From Planktothrix rubescens CCAP 1459/22 (lineage in GTDB: Bacteria; Cyanobacteriota; Cyanobacteriia; Cyanobacteriales; Microcoleaceae), in NCBI GenBank assembly GCA_904830895.1, contig LR882958.1:3094001-3158000 (forward strand): a stretch of DNA of 64,000 nt, given 5' to 3'. Position numbers and translations under genes: made by a program. Numbering within the stretch: position 1 is the stretch's first letter; each line of letters starts with the position of its first letter. The notes under the pieces are model-generated. The model ran no database searches. It saw nothing but the letters and a program-made list of their open reading frames with translations, and had not been told where the DNA came from. Below, one piece after another: positions 53,901 through 61,179 of the stretch.

Positions 53901-54727
53901 ACTAATTGGCTAAATAAAATTGAATAGTTCCCAATATTAGCTCCCACATCAAAAATCACCATATTGGGACGAACTAATCTCTTGACTAAGGATTGCTCTA
54001 ATAGTTCTTCCTTAAAATTAAAATCATTTTTTGTTTGTTTATTAAATATCGCATAGCCATTTCTTAGATCCATATTTTGGGCAATAAGTTGATAATTTTT
54101 GTCTTGCCGTAATCGCTGATAATTATAATGATTTTTATAACTATTGATATCATCTAGTAAAATATATTTTGCCCCATAAACATCTTCTAGCTCTGATTTT
54201 CCGGTAAATTCAGAACCATCAATTAACACCACATCAAAGTTTTTAATATTATTTTCAGTTTTAATTTTTTGAATTCCAGAGTGGGTTACTCCCGAATAGT
54301 TTAAATAGTTAATATCTTGTTGCAACCATCCCAAAACCTGCTCAAGAGGATATTGATTCAGGGCGGTGTTATGGGATGTATAAAAATCTATAACGTCTTG
54401 GGGTTGGGGAAATTGGTCAAGGGAAACGGATGAAACGTTATAACATTTGACAAAAGAATCGGTAGTATATTTATTTTGCAGTTCAATAAATCTAGGTTTA
54501 GAAATTTCCATACAAAATAACGTCGGATGCTCAGGATTATCCCTTAACCCTCTGACAAATGCTTCCGTACTTCCCCCACCCGATGATGAACCAATTTCTA
54601 AAACGGTTTGAATCTTCTCCTCACGGGAAATTTTTTGAATCCAGGTGTAAAATTCATCATGCTTGATTTCCGCCGGGATAATTTGGTTCAGTTCAGAGTT
54701 GAGAAGATATTCGTTTTTATCGCTCAT
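44924..54727 (-). CDS. Giant multidomain glycosyltransferase/methyltransferase
   Basis: A 3267-residue protein without signal peptide or membrane segment, so cytoplasmic. Domains in order: SAM methyltransferase-like (1-230, VLEIGSSSGGGSTEAFV); FkbM-type methyltransferase (235-440, FDVGANIGNYSILFS); a glycosyltransferase-like part (465-750); GT4 glycosyltransferase (760-1120, YEGFGMPIIEAMACGCPVI near 1040); type-11 methyltransferase (1150-1330, LLEIGGGNSRVLEAL); three GT2 domains (from about 1377 VTPSLNQGEFLEECIDSIL, 1650 and 2023); and an OGT/SPINDLY-like GT41 C-terminal part (2560-2930, KIRLGILSNHFLPQ). A module of about 110 residues occurs three times, at about 2370, 3015 and 3170, ending in W-hydrophobic-PDYF/KEYQ/SDYE. 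Probably builds and modifies a surface glycan or glycoprotein. Confidence 0.82.
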   Translation of the reverse strand: MSDKNEYLLNSELNQIIPAEIKHDEFYTWIQKISREEKIQTVLEIGSSSGGGSTEAFVRGLRDNPEHPTLFCMEISKPRFIELQNKYTTDSFVKCYNVSSVSLDQFPQPQDVIDFYTSHNTALNQYPLEQVLGWLQQDINYLNYSGVTHSGIQKIKTENNIKNFDVVLIDGSEFTGKSELEDVYGAKYILLDDINSYKNHYNYQRLRQDKNYQLIAQNMDLRNGYAIFNKQTKNDFNFKEELLEQSLVKRLVRPNMVIFDVGANIGNYSILFSQLVEDQGKVYAFEPTSSTFLKLKQRIENYGCSNVFVLKNAVYCDNTTVDLHEFPEEYAAWNSLGVPQMINPKTHKDYVPIVQTEKVVAITLDSFCESHNIQKIDYLKVDVEGAEIDVLKGAKKLLEQRKINWIQFEISQKMLEGLNRKSGEVFEFLKSHNYECHQISEDGGIGELSEDSSSFYENYIAFPSLPIHFFTIVLNGEPFIQYHIDVLKQLNFKWHWHIIEGVADLKQDTAWSLQFGGKITDDLHDFGRSKDGTTAYLDQLKQQYPDQITIYRKPERQFWNGKREMVNAPLVNIHEDCLLWQIDVDELWKVEQICTTRQMFLENPDKTAAWYWCWYFVGENLVISSRNCYAENPQQEWLRTWRFKPGMQWLSHEPPLLVQPLTNGQWQDIATLNPFWHQETEKNGLVFQHFAYVTPEQIKIKEQYYGYQNLMVKWLNLQQQQQFPVALKQYFDWVKDETLVDRSEGLKINPLWTPTQHQKSRTCKIIIDGVFFQICNTGIARVWKSLLETWSTQDFAEQIIVLDREGTTPKIPGIKYYRIPEYNYDKIEEDRQLLQKICDQENADLFISTYYTTPLTTPSVFMGYDMIPEQLGLDLTIPMWQEKHHGIKHASAYITISENTAQDLVNFFPNINKNQITVAHCGVPAVFSPATPGEIQQFKFKHSINKPYFILVGQRLGAGGYKNTLLFFKALTQLKNNRDFEIVCVGGEPTLEAEFYPYIQQFRIHLLQLSDQELKQAYSGATALVYPSKYEGFGMPIIEAMACGCPVITCRKGSIPEIAKTAAYYVNEDRVLEMLQALEEIQKSEISQPLIKAGLQQSSQYSWSKMAAIIQNTLIKTMQNLKPEKKQLNFQDFTYSKRSHFNQFQRFKAYSNINPDACDLKIYQDLLVYNFITQNLPKGSKLLEIGGGNSRVLEALKQDYECWNLDKFEGVGNGPNQIQNYANSRIVLDYIGNFNSELPDQYFDCVFSISTLEHISENQTTFDKITQDIDRILKPNGFSLHCFDVVVRPAEVWTNQFLPYLFKTQKTLNSMIDFDQIKLDPDLYGMSETAYRQFWQPTTKTSYQEFGQPISYNILWQKSAINFRSVSPQVIISSSLPKISIVTPSLNQGEFLEECIDSILSQNYPNLEYIIMDGGSTDNSVEIIKKYDKYLTYWQSQADGGHYVAVNAGFKKTTGEIMGWLNSDDKYHPDAFYKLAATFGHNKQVEWVMGIPTEWDRQGQHIPRQFPIPKWTRKLLLEKQEVIQNQQLQHTWIQQESTFWTRSLWEKAGSKLQTNLNLAGDFELWLRFSRYAPLYLLRSLIGGFRTYDTQRSKIYREQYYQEVKQIVQEEIQLIQQGKYTSEQLSPPVIVLKDHQVLALKQQSLTQPQIKVSAIVSTYNSASMMSGRLENLVNQTLFQQGKLEIIVVDSGSQENERDIILEFKKQYPDSIIYIKTEAREPIYQAWNRGIAIARGEYITNQNTDDRLKLNALERLSNYLDEHSEVILVHADQQAVSPGETVNLEQLNGKPHWKWPEFCRLKLLFSAQVGSQPMWRKSLHNNYGLFDQTLKVRGDQDFYIRIANGGEFHFIPEILGTLNLSENSLSHQQDLSREEEILIFKRYTSSREKLAQFLNHSQIQLTDQNYQILVNNLSCDLANQVLSQFHLPFYIKLITELLNSVVELGTYQQTVQTNLLRIWNRFSDPATRFQFMKTLSPEIIETCDEQIQIKGEGMEKIDPAQMYINLSKLSQVNAPRIASVFSAQPRPFWSVIIPSYNGEKYIEQVLNSVLTQAPSSDEMEIIVVDDCSTNLKFEALVKTFGKNRVQFYRQPQNLGLIPNWNDCIKRATGQWIHLLHQDDLVLPGFYHQMRQLLEKEPTAGAGFCRHYYIDEQGKQRSLSALEQETNGIISNWLERIAVMQRIQFAAMVVKRSVYETLGGFSENAGSAADWEMWKRISTYYPVAYEPQPLACYRLHSTSESSRLISMGANISDTLKSIELSQSYLPENQAVILSNKAREHYGLYAINTAQQLLTQGDANAVIAQIQEALKCSQSDTIKQAIIGLFSPQQQPKAQIKTLTPAQILAEVSRLTEEYKTTNNPDFILNSLRQIRQIVAQYWLGLESENLEKAYGGEIGQAHKIILNSGIKNEALTPLEKAQVQDWYAYLKQGLNQPKSIQYLLAIILYSYPYQLSPNWYIQAPIPKWFLPDYFEFMLAVPQFFQELGEAELYYRYLENWITYIHERFTSHPEFSIWQELAWKFTQIANFIPLYFNTANLKNIYIKRAEIMEFALTHLGYSLDYQFPQRPNRQKIRLGILSNHFLPQTETYSTLPVFEYLDSTQFEVILYTLQSNNHPLEKYCQSRAERFVKLPKNISEQVQLIRNDDLDILLIGTNVTAVNHGITLLGLHRLARIQITSTSSCVTTGMRNMDYYISGTLTEIKQNPQAQYREKLILLEGTAHCFSYYATPPEPPQVTPTRSGLGISEQAVVFISGANFYKIIPELRETWAKLLAKVPNSVLVLYPFNPNWASQYRALPWINKFKEVLTKYGVDPSRLIMIKPQGSRSDIKEYLKLADIYLDSYPFSGVNSLVDPLEVGLVPVVRDGDIIPNFSPTTSQAGEVFVVRDIGSFRSLMAASLLRSLSINDLIANGEESYINLATNLANNPQLRQQKRQEIQQKMQQNPEFLDSRTYSNKMGIIFQQLFQTWQQNQPNSPSIQLNSREAIQQYLSDLVTHINHYELEPNNQVIINQLRSIRKIMVEHWLKILPEQLERMYTTDLGKGYQILLNRGIQRELLTVEEEQFVNQITQQAIGLKQSDSLNHLMVLMLYYPPGKMVVANAKTRLPEWLLKEYQRVFENPLVVEKVQPLIVTKNLPLTDAELFKNRLVGCVNLYKIDPANAAIVEDLRQIRRQFADFWLGLETIQLESVYQSSVGQVYRTLLYSGFSQENLTSTEQQFIKTLASQMNQGLNEIDTIKPLLAVLLYCRPEQLQIQDLSRLPQWFRSDYEQLTHQ

Positions 54728-54976
54728 AATTCAGATTGTGTCCCCACTTATTAAAAAGATTTGCTGCATAAATCTGAAGACTGAAACAGCCCCTAGGAAA
54801 TTAATTGAGCCATTTCTCCCCAATTCTCCCTGCCGATTTTGAGTCCAGTCCCCATCCCGTGATCATCAAATCTCTAGCTTTACCACCAGTCTTGATGAAA
54901 AATACGTTAAGATTAGTAACAATACCATAACAATGAGTCCTGTAGACTCGCCGCAACAGTAGGAGGATAGACCTCG

Positions 54977-56815
54977 GTGAATAAACGCTGGAGAAATGCG
55001 GGGTTATACGCCCTGCTTGCCATTGTAGTCTTAGCATTAGCAACTGCTTTTTTTGATAAACAGCCCCAAACCCGGGAAAGCTGGAAGTATAGTACCTTTA
55101 TTCAAGAAGTCAAGAGTAATAAAGTTGAACGGGTCAGTCTCAGTTCCGATCGCTCCAGAGCCCTAGTCACGGCCCAGGATGGGAATAAAGTCATTGTTAA
55201 CCTTCCCAACGATCCGGCCCTGATCGATATTCTGACCGAAAATAACGTTGATATTTCTGTTTTACCCCAAAACGATGAAAGCTTCTGGTTCAAAGCCCTG
55301 AGCAGTCTGTTTTTCCCCGTTTTACTCTTAGTGGGGTTATTTTTCTTACTCCGTCGCGCTCAGAATGGCCCGGGTAGCCAAGCTATGAACTTTGGCAAGT
55401 CCAAAGCTAGAGTCCAGATGGAACCCCAAACCCAAGTCACCTTCGGAGATGTGGCGGGTATCGAGCAAGCTAAACTCGAACTTAGCGAAGTCGTGGACTT
55501 CCTGAAAAATTCCGATCGGTTTACGGCCGTGGGTGCAAAAATTCCTAAAGGTGTCTTATTAGTTGGCCCCCCAGGAACCGGAAAAACCCTATTAGCCAAA
55601 GCCGTAGCCGGAGAAGCGGGTGTTCCCTTCTTCAGTATTTCCGGTTCGGAATTTGTAGAAATGTTCGTCGGTGTGGGTGCGTCCCGGGTGCGTGACCTGT
55701 TTGAACAGGCGAAAACCAATGCTCCCTGTATCGTATTTATTGATGAAATTGACGCCGTAGGTCGTCAACGGGGTGCAGGTTTAGGCGGTGGTAACGATGA
55801 GCGCGAACAAACCCTAAACCAGTTATTAACCGAAATGGACGGGTTTGAAGGCAATAACGGAATTATTATTATTGCCGCGACTAACCGCCCCGACGTCCTC
55901 GACTCCGCCTTAATGCGTCCGGGTCGCTTCGACCGCCAAGTTGTGGTTGACCGTCCCGACTATAACGGCCGAGCAGAAATTCTGCGAGTTCATGCCCGGG
56001 GCAAAACCTTGGCTAAAGATGTGGACTTGGATAAAATTGCCCGTCGTACCCCTGGGTTTACCGGGGCGGACTTATCCAACCTGTTAAACGAAGCCGCTAT
56101 TTTAGCCGCCCGTCGTAACCTGACCGAAATTTCAATGGATGAAGTCAATGATGCCATTGACCGGGTGTTAGCTGGCCCTGAGAAGAAAGATCGGGTGATG
56201 AGCGAAAAACGCAAAACCCTAGTCGCTTATCACGAAGCCGGACACGCCTTAGTAGGGGCCTTAATGCCCGACTATGACCCTGTACAGAAAATTAGTATTA
56301 TTCCTCGCGGTCGGGCCGGGGGGTTAACCTGGTTTATGCCCAGTGAAGAACGTATGGACTCCGGTTTGTTCAGCCGCTCCTATCTGGAAAATCAAATGGC
56401 CGTGGCTTTGGGTGGCCGGGTAGCTGAAGAAATTATCTTCGGGGAAGAAGAAGTCACCACCGGAGCGTCCAATGACTTACAACAGGTGACTCGGGTGGCC
56501 CGTCAAATGATTACCCGTTATGGGATGAGCGATCGCCTTGGCCCCGTGGCTTTAGGTCGTCAACAGGGGAATGTGTTTCTGGGACGGGATATTATGTCGG
56601 AACGGGATTTTTCCGAAGAAACCGCCTCAACTATTGATGCCGAGGTTCGTATACTGGTGGATGCCGCCTATAAACGGGCAAAACAAGTATTAGTAGAAAA
56701 CCGCCATGTTTTAAATCAATTAGCCAATGTTTTAATTGATAAAGAAACGGTGGATGCTGATGAATTGCAAGAACTGTTAGCCAATAATGAAGTCAAAATG
56801 GCGTCAGTTGTTTAA
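54977..56815 (+). CDS. ftsH: ATP-dependent zinc metalloprotease FtsH
   Basis: Thylakoid or plasma-membrane AAA+ protease of 612 residues; in cyanobacteria FtsH removes damaged photosystem II D1 protein. It starts with GTG 54977 (MNKRWRN). Two transmembrane segments flank a lumenal domain (about 8-26 and 110-126, [15 protein letters not shown]). Walker A GPPGTGKT, Walker [16 protein letters not shown], the [16 protein letters not shown] and zinc HEAGHA are all intact. AGGAGG stands just before the start. A strong hairpin with a U-run follows the stop. Confidence 0.96.
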   Translation: MNKRWRNAGLYALLAIVVLALATAFFDKQPQTRESWKYSTFIQEVKSNKVERVSLSSDRSRALVTAQDGNKVIVNLPNDPALIDILTENNVDISVLPQNDESFWFKALSSLFFPVLLLVGLFFLLRRAQNGPGSQAMNFGKSKARVQMEPQTQVTFGDVAGIEQAKLELSEVVDFLKNSDRFTAVGAKIPKGVLLVGPPGTGKTLLAKAVAGEAGVPFFSISGSEFVEMFVGVGASRVRDLFEQAKTNAPCIVFIDEIDAVGRQRGAGLGGGNDEREQTLNQLLTEMDGFEGNNGIIIIAATNRPDVLDSALMRPGRFDRQVVVDRPDYNGRAEILRVHARGKTLAKDVDLDKIARRTPGFTGADLSNLLNEAAILAARRNLTEISMDEVNDAIDRVLAGPEKKDRVMSEKRKTLVAYHEAGHALVGALMPDYDPVQKISIIPRGRAGGLTWFMPSEERMDSGLFSRSYLENQMAVALGGRVAEEIIFGEEEVTTGASNDLQQVTRVARQMITRYGMSDRLGPVALGRQQGNVFLGRDIMSERDFSEETASTIDAEVRILVDAAYKRAKQVLVENRHVLNQLANVLIDKETVDADELQELLANNEVKMASVV

Positions 56816-56845
56816 TTCAAATCCTAAAAATTAAATCAGTTTAAA

Positions 56846-56890
56846 TAAAAATAGGGCTATTTCTGGGAACAGAAATATAGCCCTATTTTT
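56846..56890 (+). terminator. Rho-independent terminator of ftsH
   Basis: A stem of about 19 pairs (AAAAATAGGGCTATTTCTG against CAGAAATATAGCCCTATTTTT, one 2-base bulge) ends in T-rich sequence about 30 bases after the ftsH stop. The A-run on the other side would also serve the convergent CPP1-like gene. Confidence 0.85.
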
Positions 56891-56945
56891 ATACCAGTTG
56901 CCCCTAACAGTTAGGAAAAAGACTGCTAAAGTCTTTTTTTCCCTA

Positions 56946-56996
56946 TTCCCTCCCCCCCTAGCCCCCCGTGTACGGGGGGTTTGGGGGGGCTGTTCC
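56946..56996. repeat. 51-bp C/G-rich repeat, copy 2
   Basis: Identical to the repeat at 26664-26714 except for one base in the centre (GTGTAC in place of GTGCAC). Pyrimidine run, palindrome and G-run, ending GGGCTGTTCC. Lies after the ftsH terminator and before the end of the CPP1-like gene. Confidence 0.88.
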
Positions 56997-57026
56997 CTAA
57001 TTCTGGTAACTTCAAACCCTGGGGAA

Positions 57027-57632
57027 TTAACGCAGAAAGCAAGCCACAAGCCACAAAACAATAAAAGTAATAAAAGCAATAAATCGTTCTACCGCGATCG
57101 CTCCTGCTAGTGAACTCAATAAACTTCCTAATATTAACCCCCCAATTAAACCCGCAACGGTCAGTAAAACCGCTCGACCAAACTTATTTTCCTTCCGGTT
57201 GAGGAAATAAAGACAAGATCCCACACCCAAGGCTAAAGTTAGTTGTAATAATGAGGTAGCAAAACCCGAATAAAGGCTCAAACCTGCCAAGGTGACATAT
57301 ACCCCAGAAGGCCATAATAACTCAGCACGACTGGGAGTATCCAACAGTTGGCTTAACCAATTGGGTTTTGAATTCGCCACAGGTTGAACACCAGAGGGCG
57401 GAGTTGGGGCCACTCGTTCGGGAAAACGAATTCGCTCCGGGACTTTAATTTTGCCCTCTTGTCGCATTTTCAACCGATCCATCAAAATGGCATCATAAGC
57501 CGCTTCAATAGATTGCAGCAGCTTAACTTCGCCAATATATTGCTGTTTTAGGCGATCTCGAGCTTCCTGAATTTCATCAAAGGAGGCATCAAGGGTAACC
57601 CCAAGCTGTTCGTAGGGACTTTGCTCGCTCAT
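57027..57632 (-). CDS. CPP1-like family protein (J-like domain with membrane helices)
   Basis: A 201-residue protein. The N-terminal 75 residues are a J-domain-like fold without HPD ([26 protein letters not shown] and then [17 protein letters not shown]), and about four hydrophobic segments occupy residues 110-201. This is the pattern of plant CPP1/CDF1, which stabilises protochlorophyllide oxidoreductase, and of its cyanobacterial relatives. The start is ATG 57632, with no strong Shine-Dalgarno. The gene stands alone, convergent with ftsH. Confidence 0.85.
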   Translation of the reverse strand: MSEQSPYEQLGVTLDASFDEIQEARDRLKQQYIGEVKLLQSIEAAYDAILMDRLKMRQEGKIKVPERIRFPERVAPTPPSGVQPVANSKPNWLSQLLDTPSRAELLWPSGVYVTLAGLSLYSGFATSLLQLTLALGVGSCLYFLNRKENKFGRAVLLTVAGLIGGLILGSLLSSLAGAIAVERFIAFITFIVLWLVACFLR

Positions 57633-57705
57633 CAGACTTTTTCTTATACCGTTTATTAATTGTAAGCTTAACTCAATCTCGATCCAAACCGTTGATCTAT
57701 TAACT

Positions 57706-58512
57706 CTACTGACTCACAATCCCTGACCATTGAACCCGTTTCAATTGTTCCCGACGATAGGAGAAAAAAGCCTCCGGGTCTTGATAGGTACAATGGGGAG
57801 CGATCGCCACTTGTTCAGGTGTAATCCCTAACTGTTCTAGTTGTAAACTATTAAACCGTCGCACATCTAAACGGACTTTATCCGGGTCAGGATCGGTCAT
57901 TAGGGGGGAATTAGGGAGTTGATAGACTGGTTCTAATCCCCCTATATCACAAACCAAACTTTGGGCTAACTGGGTCGCCACATCCAAGGAAACTTGATAG
58001 ACCTGTCCCGAAATCGCTGGCCCTAATCCGATCCGTAAATCCTCTAATTGACTACCCTGGGCTTGAAAATGAGCGATCGCCTCTGGAACAATCTTAGCGG
58101 CCGTCCCCCGCCAGCCCGCATGAACCGCAGCCACCTTTCCGGTTTGAGCATCCGCAATTAACACCGGAACACAATCCGCCGTAGCTACCCAAACCGCTTC
58201 CGAGGAATTTTCCGCAAATAAACCATCCGCTTCCATCAAAGGAATTTCCTGTGATCCTAAATTATCCAAGGGGTCAACAGTTCCCGTTTTTAACACTACA
58301 TTCCCATGCACCTGCTTAACTCGATACACTGGAACCGCAGGTTGTAAAACAGCCACTAAGTCCGAAGGAGTTCGAGGACTAAAAGAACGGGTAAAAAAGC
58401 CATGTTGCCAATCTTTAAGCAAACTACAGGTTAAATAGGGTAATCCATTCCAGGTTTGCCAATGCCAAGTGTGCATAAAATTATGATTAGGAACAGTTGC
58501 GACTACAAACAC
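57706..58512 (-). CDS. pgeF: Peptidoglycan editing factor PgeF (polyphenol oxidase-like)
   Basis: A Zn-containing hydrolase of the YfiH/PgeF family that removes misincorporated amino acids from peptidoglycan precursors; the family also was called multicopper polyphenol oxidase. Motifs visible: HGFFTRSF, VKQVHGNVV, ADCVPVLIAD, VHAGWRGTAAKIV and PHCTYQDPEAFFSYRRE, which supply the His/Cys metal ligands. Length 268 from 58512; a start at ATG 58476 (MHTWHWQTWNG) would remove an overlap with birA upstream sequence and is equally plausible. Confidence 0.9.
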   Translation of the reverse strand: MFVVATVPNHNFMHTWHWQTWNGLPYLTCSLLKDWQHGFFTRSFSPRTPSDLVAVLQPAVPVYRVKQVHGNVVLKTGTVDPLDNLGSQEIPLMEADGLFAENSSEAVWVATADCVPVLIADAQTGKVAAVHAGWRGTAAKIVPEAIAHFQAQGSQLEDLRIGLGPAISGQVYQVSLDVATQLAQSLVCDIGGLEPVYQLPNSPLMTDPDPDKVRLDVRRFNSLQLEQLGITPEQVAIAPHCTYQDPEAFFSYRREQLKRVQWSGIVSQ

Positions 58513-58532
58513 CCCTAATTTTAACCGATTCT

Positions 58533-58564
58533 TCTTTGTGTCTTTGTGTCTTTGTGCCTTTGTG
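58533..58564. repeat. Octamer array TCTTTGTG x4
   Basis: Three perfect TCTTTGTG units and one CCTTTGTG unit lie in the divergent region between pgeF and birA. They are part of the open frame that reads into birA from a TTG at 58497, which speaks against that upstream start. Confidence 0.9.
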
Positions 58565-58589
58565 TTTTATTCCCATTCCCTTAAATAAC

Positions 58590-59393
58590 TTGCTGAATTT
58601 ATCCCGTTTGGAATCTGCCTTACAAACCCTGATGGAGACGCGCCGTGGTACTTCTCTACCAACTATTTATTATTTTGATAGCTTAATTTCTACTAATCAA
58701 ACCGCCTGGGAACTGTTAGAACAGGGTGAACCTTCGGGAACTGTTGTTATCGCCGGAGAACAAACCGCCGGACGGGGACAATGGGGCCGACAATGGCAGT
58801 CGAGTCAGGGGGGGCTATTTTTATCAAAAATTGTCGATATCAACCTTCGGGTGACTCAACAAGCCCATTTGAGCATCAGTTCAGCTTGGGGTATCGCCAC
58901 AATTTTGCGCGATCGCTCCTGTCCCGTACAATTGAAATGGCCGAATGATTTAATTTTAAATCAGCGCAAACTCGGCGGAATTCTCACCGAAACCAAAATT
59001 TCGGGACAGCTTATTACTCAGGCGGTGATCGGAGTTGGCTTAAACTGGGAAAATCCCGTTCCTGAAATTGGGATTAATTTACAAACCTTTTTTGCCCATT
59101 CTCCCACACCGCCGACGATTCAATCCCTAGAATTCCTCGCCGCCCTAGTCTTACAGGGATTAGACCTAGGGATTCAACACTTATCAGATACTAAGGTTAA
59201 GAAAATGTTAACGGGCTATAATCAACTCTTAACCTGTATGGGGAAACCGATCCAGATTGGGGATCAAATGGGTGAAATTATCGGAATTTCGGAACAAGGG
59301 AACCTGCGAGTTGGTCTTTATCCTAAAACCGAAATCGGTTTTTCTCAAGAAATTGACCAACAGCCCGGTACAATAAATATCGGCTACAGTTAG
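58590..59393 (+). CDS. birA: Biotin-[acetyl-CoA-carboxylase] ligase
   Basis: Class I (non-regulatory) biotin protein ligase; attaches biotin to AccB, and so belongs functionally with accD elsewhere in this window. No N-terminal DNA-binding domain. Motifs: FDSLISTNQTAWELL, the biotinyl-AMP loop AGEQTAGRGQWGRQW and KWPNDLILNQRKLGGIL, then VIGVGLNWEN. The frame runs from 58497, but its first 30 codons cover an octamer repeat. A TTG at 58590 or ATG at 58632 is a better start, giving about 254-268 residues. No clear Shine-Dalgarno. Confidence 0.9.
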   Translation: MLNLSRLESALQTLMETRRGTSLPTIYYFDSLISTNQTAWELLEQGEPSGTVVIAGEQTAGRGQWGRQWQSSQGGLFLSKIVDINLRVTQQAHLSISSAWGIATILRDRSCPVQLKWPNDLILNQRKLGGILTETKISGQLITQAVIGVGLNWENPVPEIGINLQTFFAHSPTPPTIQSLEFLAALVLQGLDLGIQHLSDTKVKKMLTGYNQLLTCMGKPIQIGDQMGEIIGISEQGNLRVGLYPKTEIGFSQEIDQQPGTINIGYS

Positions 59394-59429
59394 TTCAACA
59401 GTTAGATCATTATTGGTTGTGTGAGGAAG

Positions 59430-61016
59430 ATGACGGAACAGAAAAAATATCCAACATCCAATACCCGCCAAGGACGTTGGTACTTGGGTTCAAGAAGTTA
59501 CGCCCTTTTGGGTTTAGGTTGTCTTACGGGTTTAGTCCTATTCAGTAGCCGTGTAATTGCTACGGATGAATTTTCTATACCCGTGGAAGCGGAACCTGTG
59601 GAAGCGTCTGTTCCCAGCGCTCCTGAAGCGACTACAGGATACAGTGATAACTTGACTGTTCCGAATACTGAACCAGAACCCACCTATAGCGAACCCGCAA
59701 CTGTTCCAGACTACTCTACACCTGATCCGAGTTATTCTGAACCCGCCCCTAATCCTGAACCAGAATATTATTCCGAACCCTACAGCCCAGAAATTCCTAA
59801 TATTGTCCCTCCACCTGAACAAGAGATTGTTTTTCCAGAAACACCCCCCGCAGAGGAGTCTCCAGCTAATGCTTATATAGATCCAACGGATTATCAAATT
59901 GGGGCCACGGACGGCTATGAAGCTCCCTCTACAGTGGTATTCTCCGAACGTTCAACTGGATGCGAAGCGGCTTTAGAATTAGGACAATCCGCCGGAGATT
60001 TATGCGTCCCGGCTTATCCCTCATCAATTTATCAGGCGGAAAATAATCAAGTTCCCTATACTGGAAATACTCCCTACATTGGCAATAATAATTTAGGCTC
60101 TATTCCCAACCCCTTACTAGACGGGGGAAATACCGCCTATGGTCAGCCCAATTCCTCCTACACTAATGGTTTTGTTGCCAACTCCGAGGCTAATATTGGG
60201 GGCGGTTACGAGGCCAACTATACTTATAATCAGCAACCTCAATCCGTTGATTATGGTTCTGGTGGGTCATACTCTGGGGAAGTAGCCGTTACCGGGTTTA
60301 GCCCGATTCAAGTTGGCCCAATGGTGGTCAGCAGTATGAGTAATTCCGGTTTGACCTATTATAATCGCACCCAACGTCCGGCGGCGGTGCGGGGAAATGG
60401 CAATAGCAGCGCGCTTTTTCCCCTAACTATTCCCTCCCCAATTACTTCTTTATTTGGTTGGCGTGAACACCCGGTTTTGGGTTATGGCCGTTTTCACACC
60501 GGGATTGATTTAGGGGCTGATGAAGGGACACCCGTTGTGGCTTCCTATTCCGGTCAAGTGTCCGTCGCCGATTGGTTAGGGGGCTACGGGATGGCGGTGG
60601 TACTAAATCACTCGGAAAAATCCCAGGAAACCCTCTATGGTCACTTATCGGAATTGTTTGTTAAACCCGGAGAGCAGGTTAAACAGGGGGAAGTGATTGG
60701 ACGGGTCGGAAGTACGGGGATATCCACCGGGCCCCATTTACACTTTGAGTTACGGAAGTTAACCAGTCAAGGCTGGGTAGCTATTGACCCCCGCAATGAT
60801 ATTGAAGTGGCGCTGGCTCAACTATTAAATACCATGAAGGTGGCGCAGGTTCCTTCCTCAGAATTTATTGCCAAATTAGCGGCAAAAACCACCGATGTTG
60901 AAACCGGAATTCCTAAATTACCCCCGTTACCGCCGGGTGTGGATGTGATGATTCCTAATTTAGAACCTCCGACCCTGAATTTTGGATTTGCAGAGAATCT
61001 TAAAAGTCCTGGATAA
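59430..61016 (+). CDS. Exported M23-family peptidase
   Basis: A 528-residue protein. Residues 20-45 form a signal or membrane anchor (LLGLGCLTGLVLFSSRVIA). A Pro/Glu/Ser/Tyr-rich low-complexity region follows (about 50-150, PEPTYSEPATVPDYSTPDPS), then a Gly/Asn/Tyr-rich linker. The C-terminal LytM/M23 domain (about 320-460) has FGWREHPVLGYGRFHTGIDLGA (His, Asp) and GPHLHFELR (HxH). It would cut peptidoglycan peptides, or like NlpD/EnvC regulate amidases. Start ATG 59430 (MTEQKKYPTS) or GTG 59421. Confidence 0.9.
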   Translation: MTEQKKYPTSNTRQGRWYLGSRSYALLGLGCLTGLVLFSSRVIATDEFSIPVEAEPVEASVPSAPEATTGYSDNLTVPNTEPEPTYSEPATVPDYSTPDPSYSEPAPNPEPEYYSEPYSPEIPNIVPPPEQEIVFPETPPAEESPANAYIDPTDYQIGATDGYEAPSTVVFSERSTGCEAALELGQSAGDLCVPAYPSSIYQAENNQVPYTGNTPYIGNNNLGSIPNPLLDGGNTAYGQPNSSYTNGFVANSEANIGGGYEANYTYNQQPQSVDYGSGGSYSGEVAVTGFSPIQVGPMVVSSMSNSGLTYYNRTQRPAAVRGNGNSSALFPLTIPSPITSLFGWREHPVLGYGRFHTGIDLGADEGTPVVASYSGQVSVADWLGGYGMAVVLNHSEKSQETLYGHLSELFVKPGEQVKQGEVIGRVGSTGISTGPHLHFELRKLTSQGWVAIDPRNDIEVALAQLLNTMKVAQVPSSEFIAKLAAKTTDVETGIPKLPPLPPGVDVMIPNLEPPTLNFGFAENLKSPG

Positions 61017-61060
61017 TTCACCATAAATTTCTATTTTTTGACAGTTCAATATCTTCCCCC

Positions 61061-61158
61061 GTAGGTGCGGGTTCGAGTGAGGGGTTATTGGTTGGGTGGG
61101 GGCGGGTTTATTAAGGTTGTTGGTGAGTGGCAAAATTCATCGGTGAACCCGCCCCTAC
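61061..61158. repeat. 98-bp palindromic element with GTAGGGGCGGGTTC ends
   Basis: GTAGGTGCGGGTTC (61061-61074) faces GAACCCGCCCCTAC (61145-61158), one mismatch in 14. A further internal GGGCGGGTTTA (about 61100-61110) repeats part of the end. Same family as the element at 15003-15064. Lies between two convergent genes. Confidence 0.78.
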
Positions 61159-61179
61159 ATATAGAAACAGGATTTCTGG

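Noticed and set aside
54801-55043. 80-codon minus-strand frame over the ftsH start
   Set aside because: It overlaps the ftsH coding start and its ribosome binding site; no homology.
56898-57110. Frames over the C/G-rich repeat near ftsH
   Set aside because: Low-complexity translation of a non-coding repeat.
58497-58589. Upstream TTG start extending birA by 31 codons
   Set aside because: The added residues are encoded by an octamer repeat and overlap the pgeF start; family proteins begin later.
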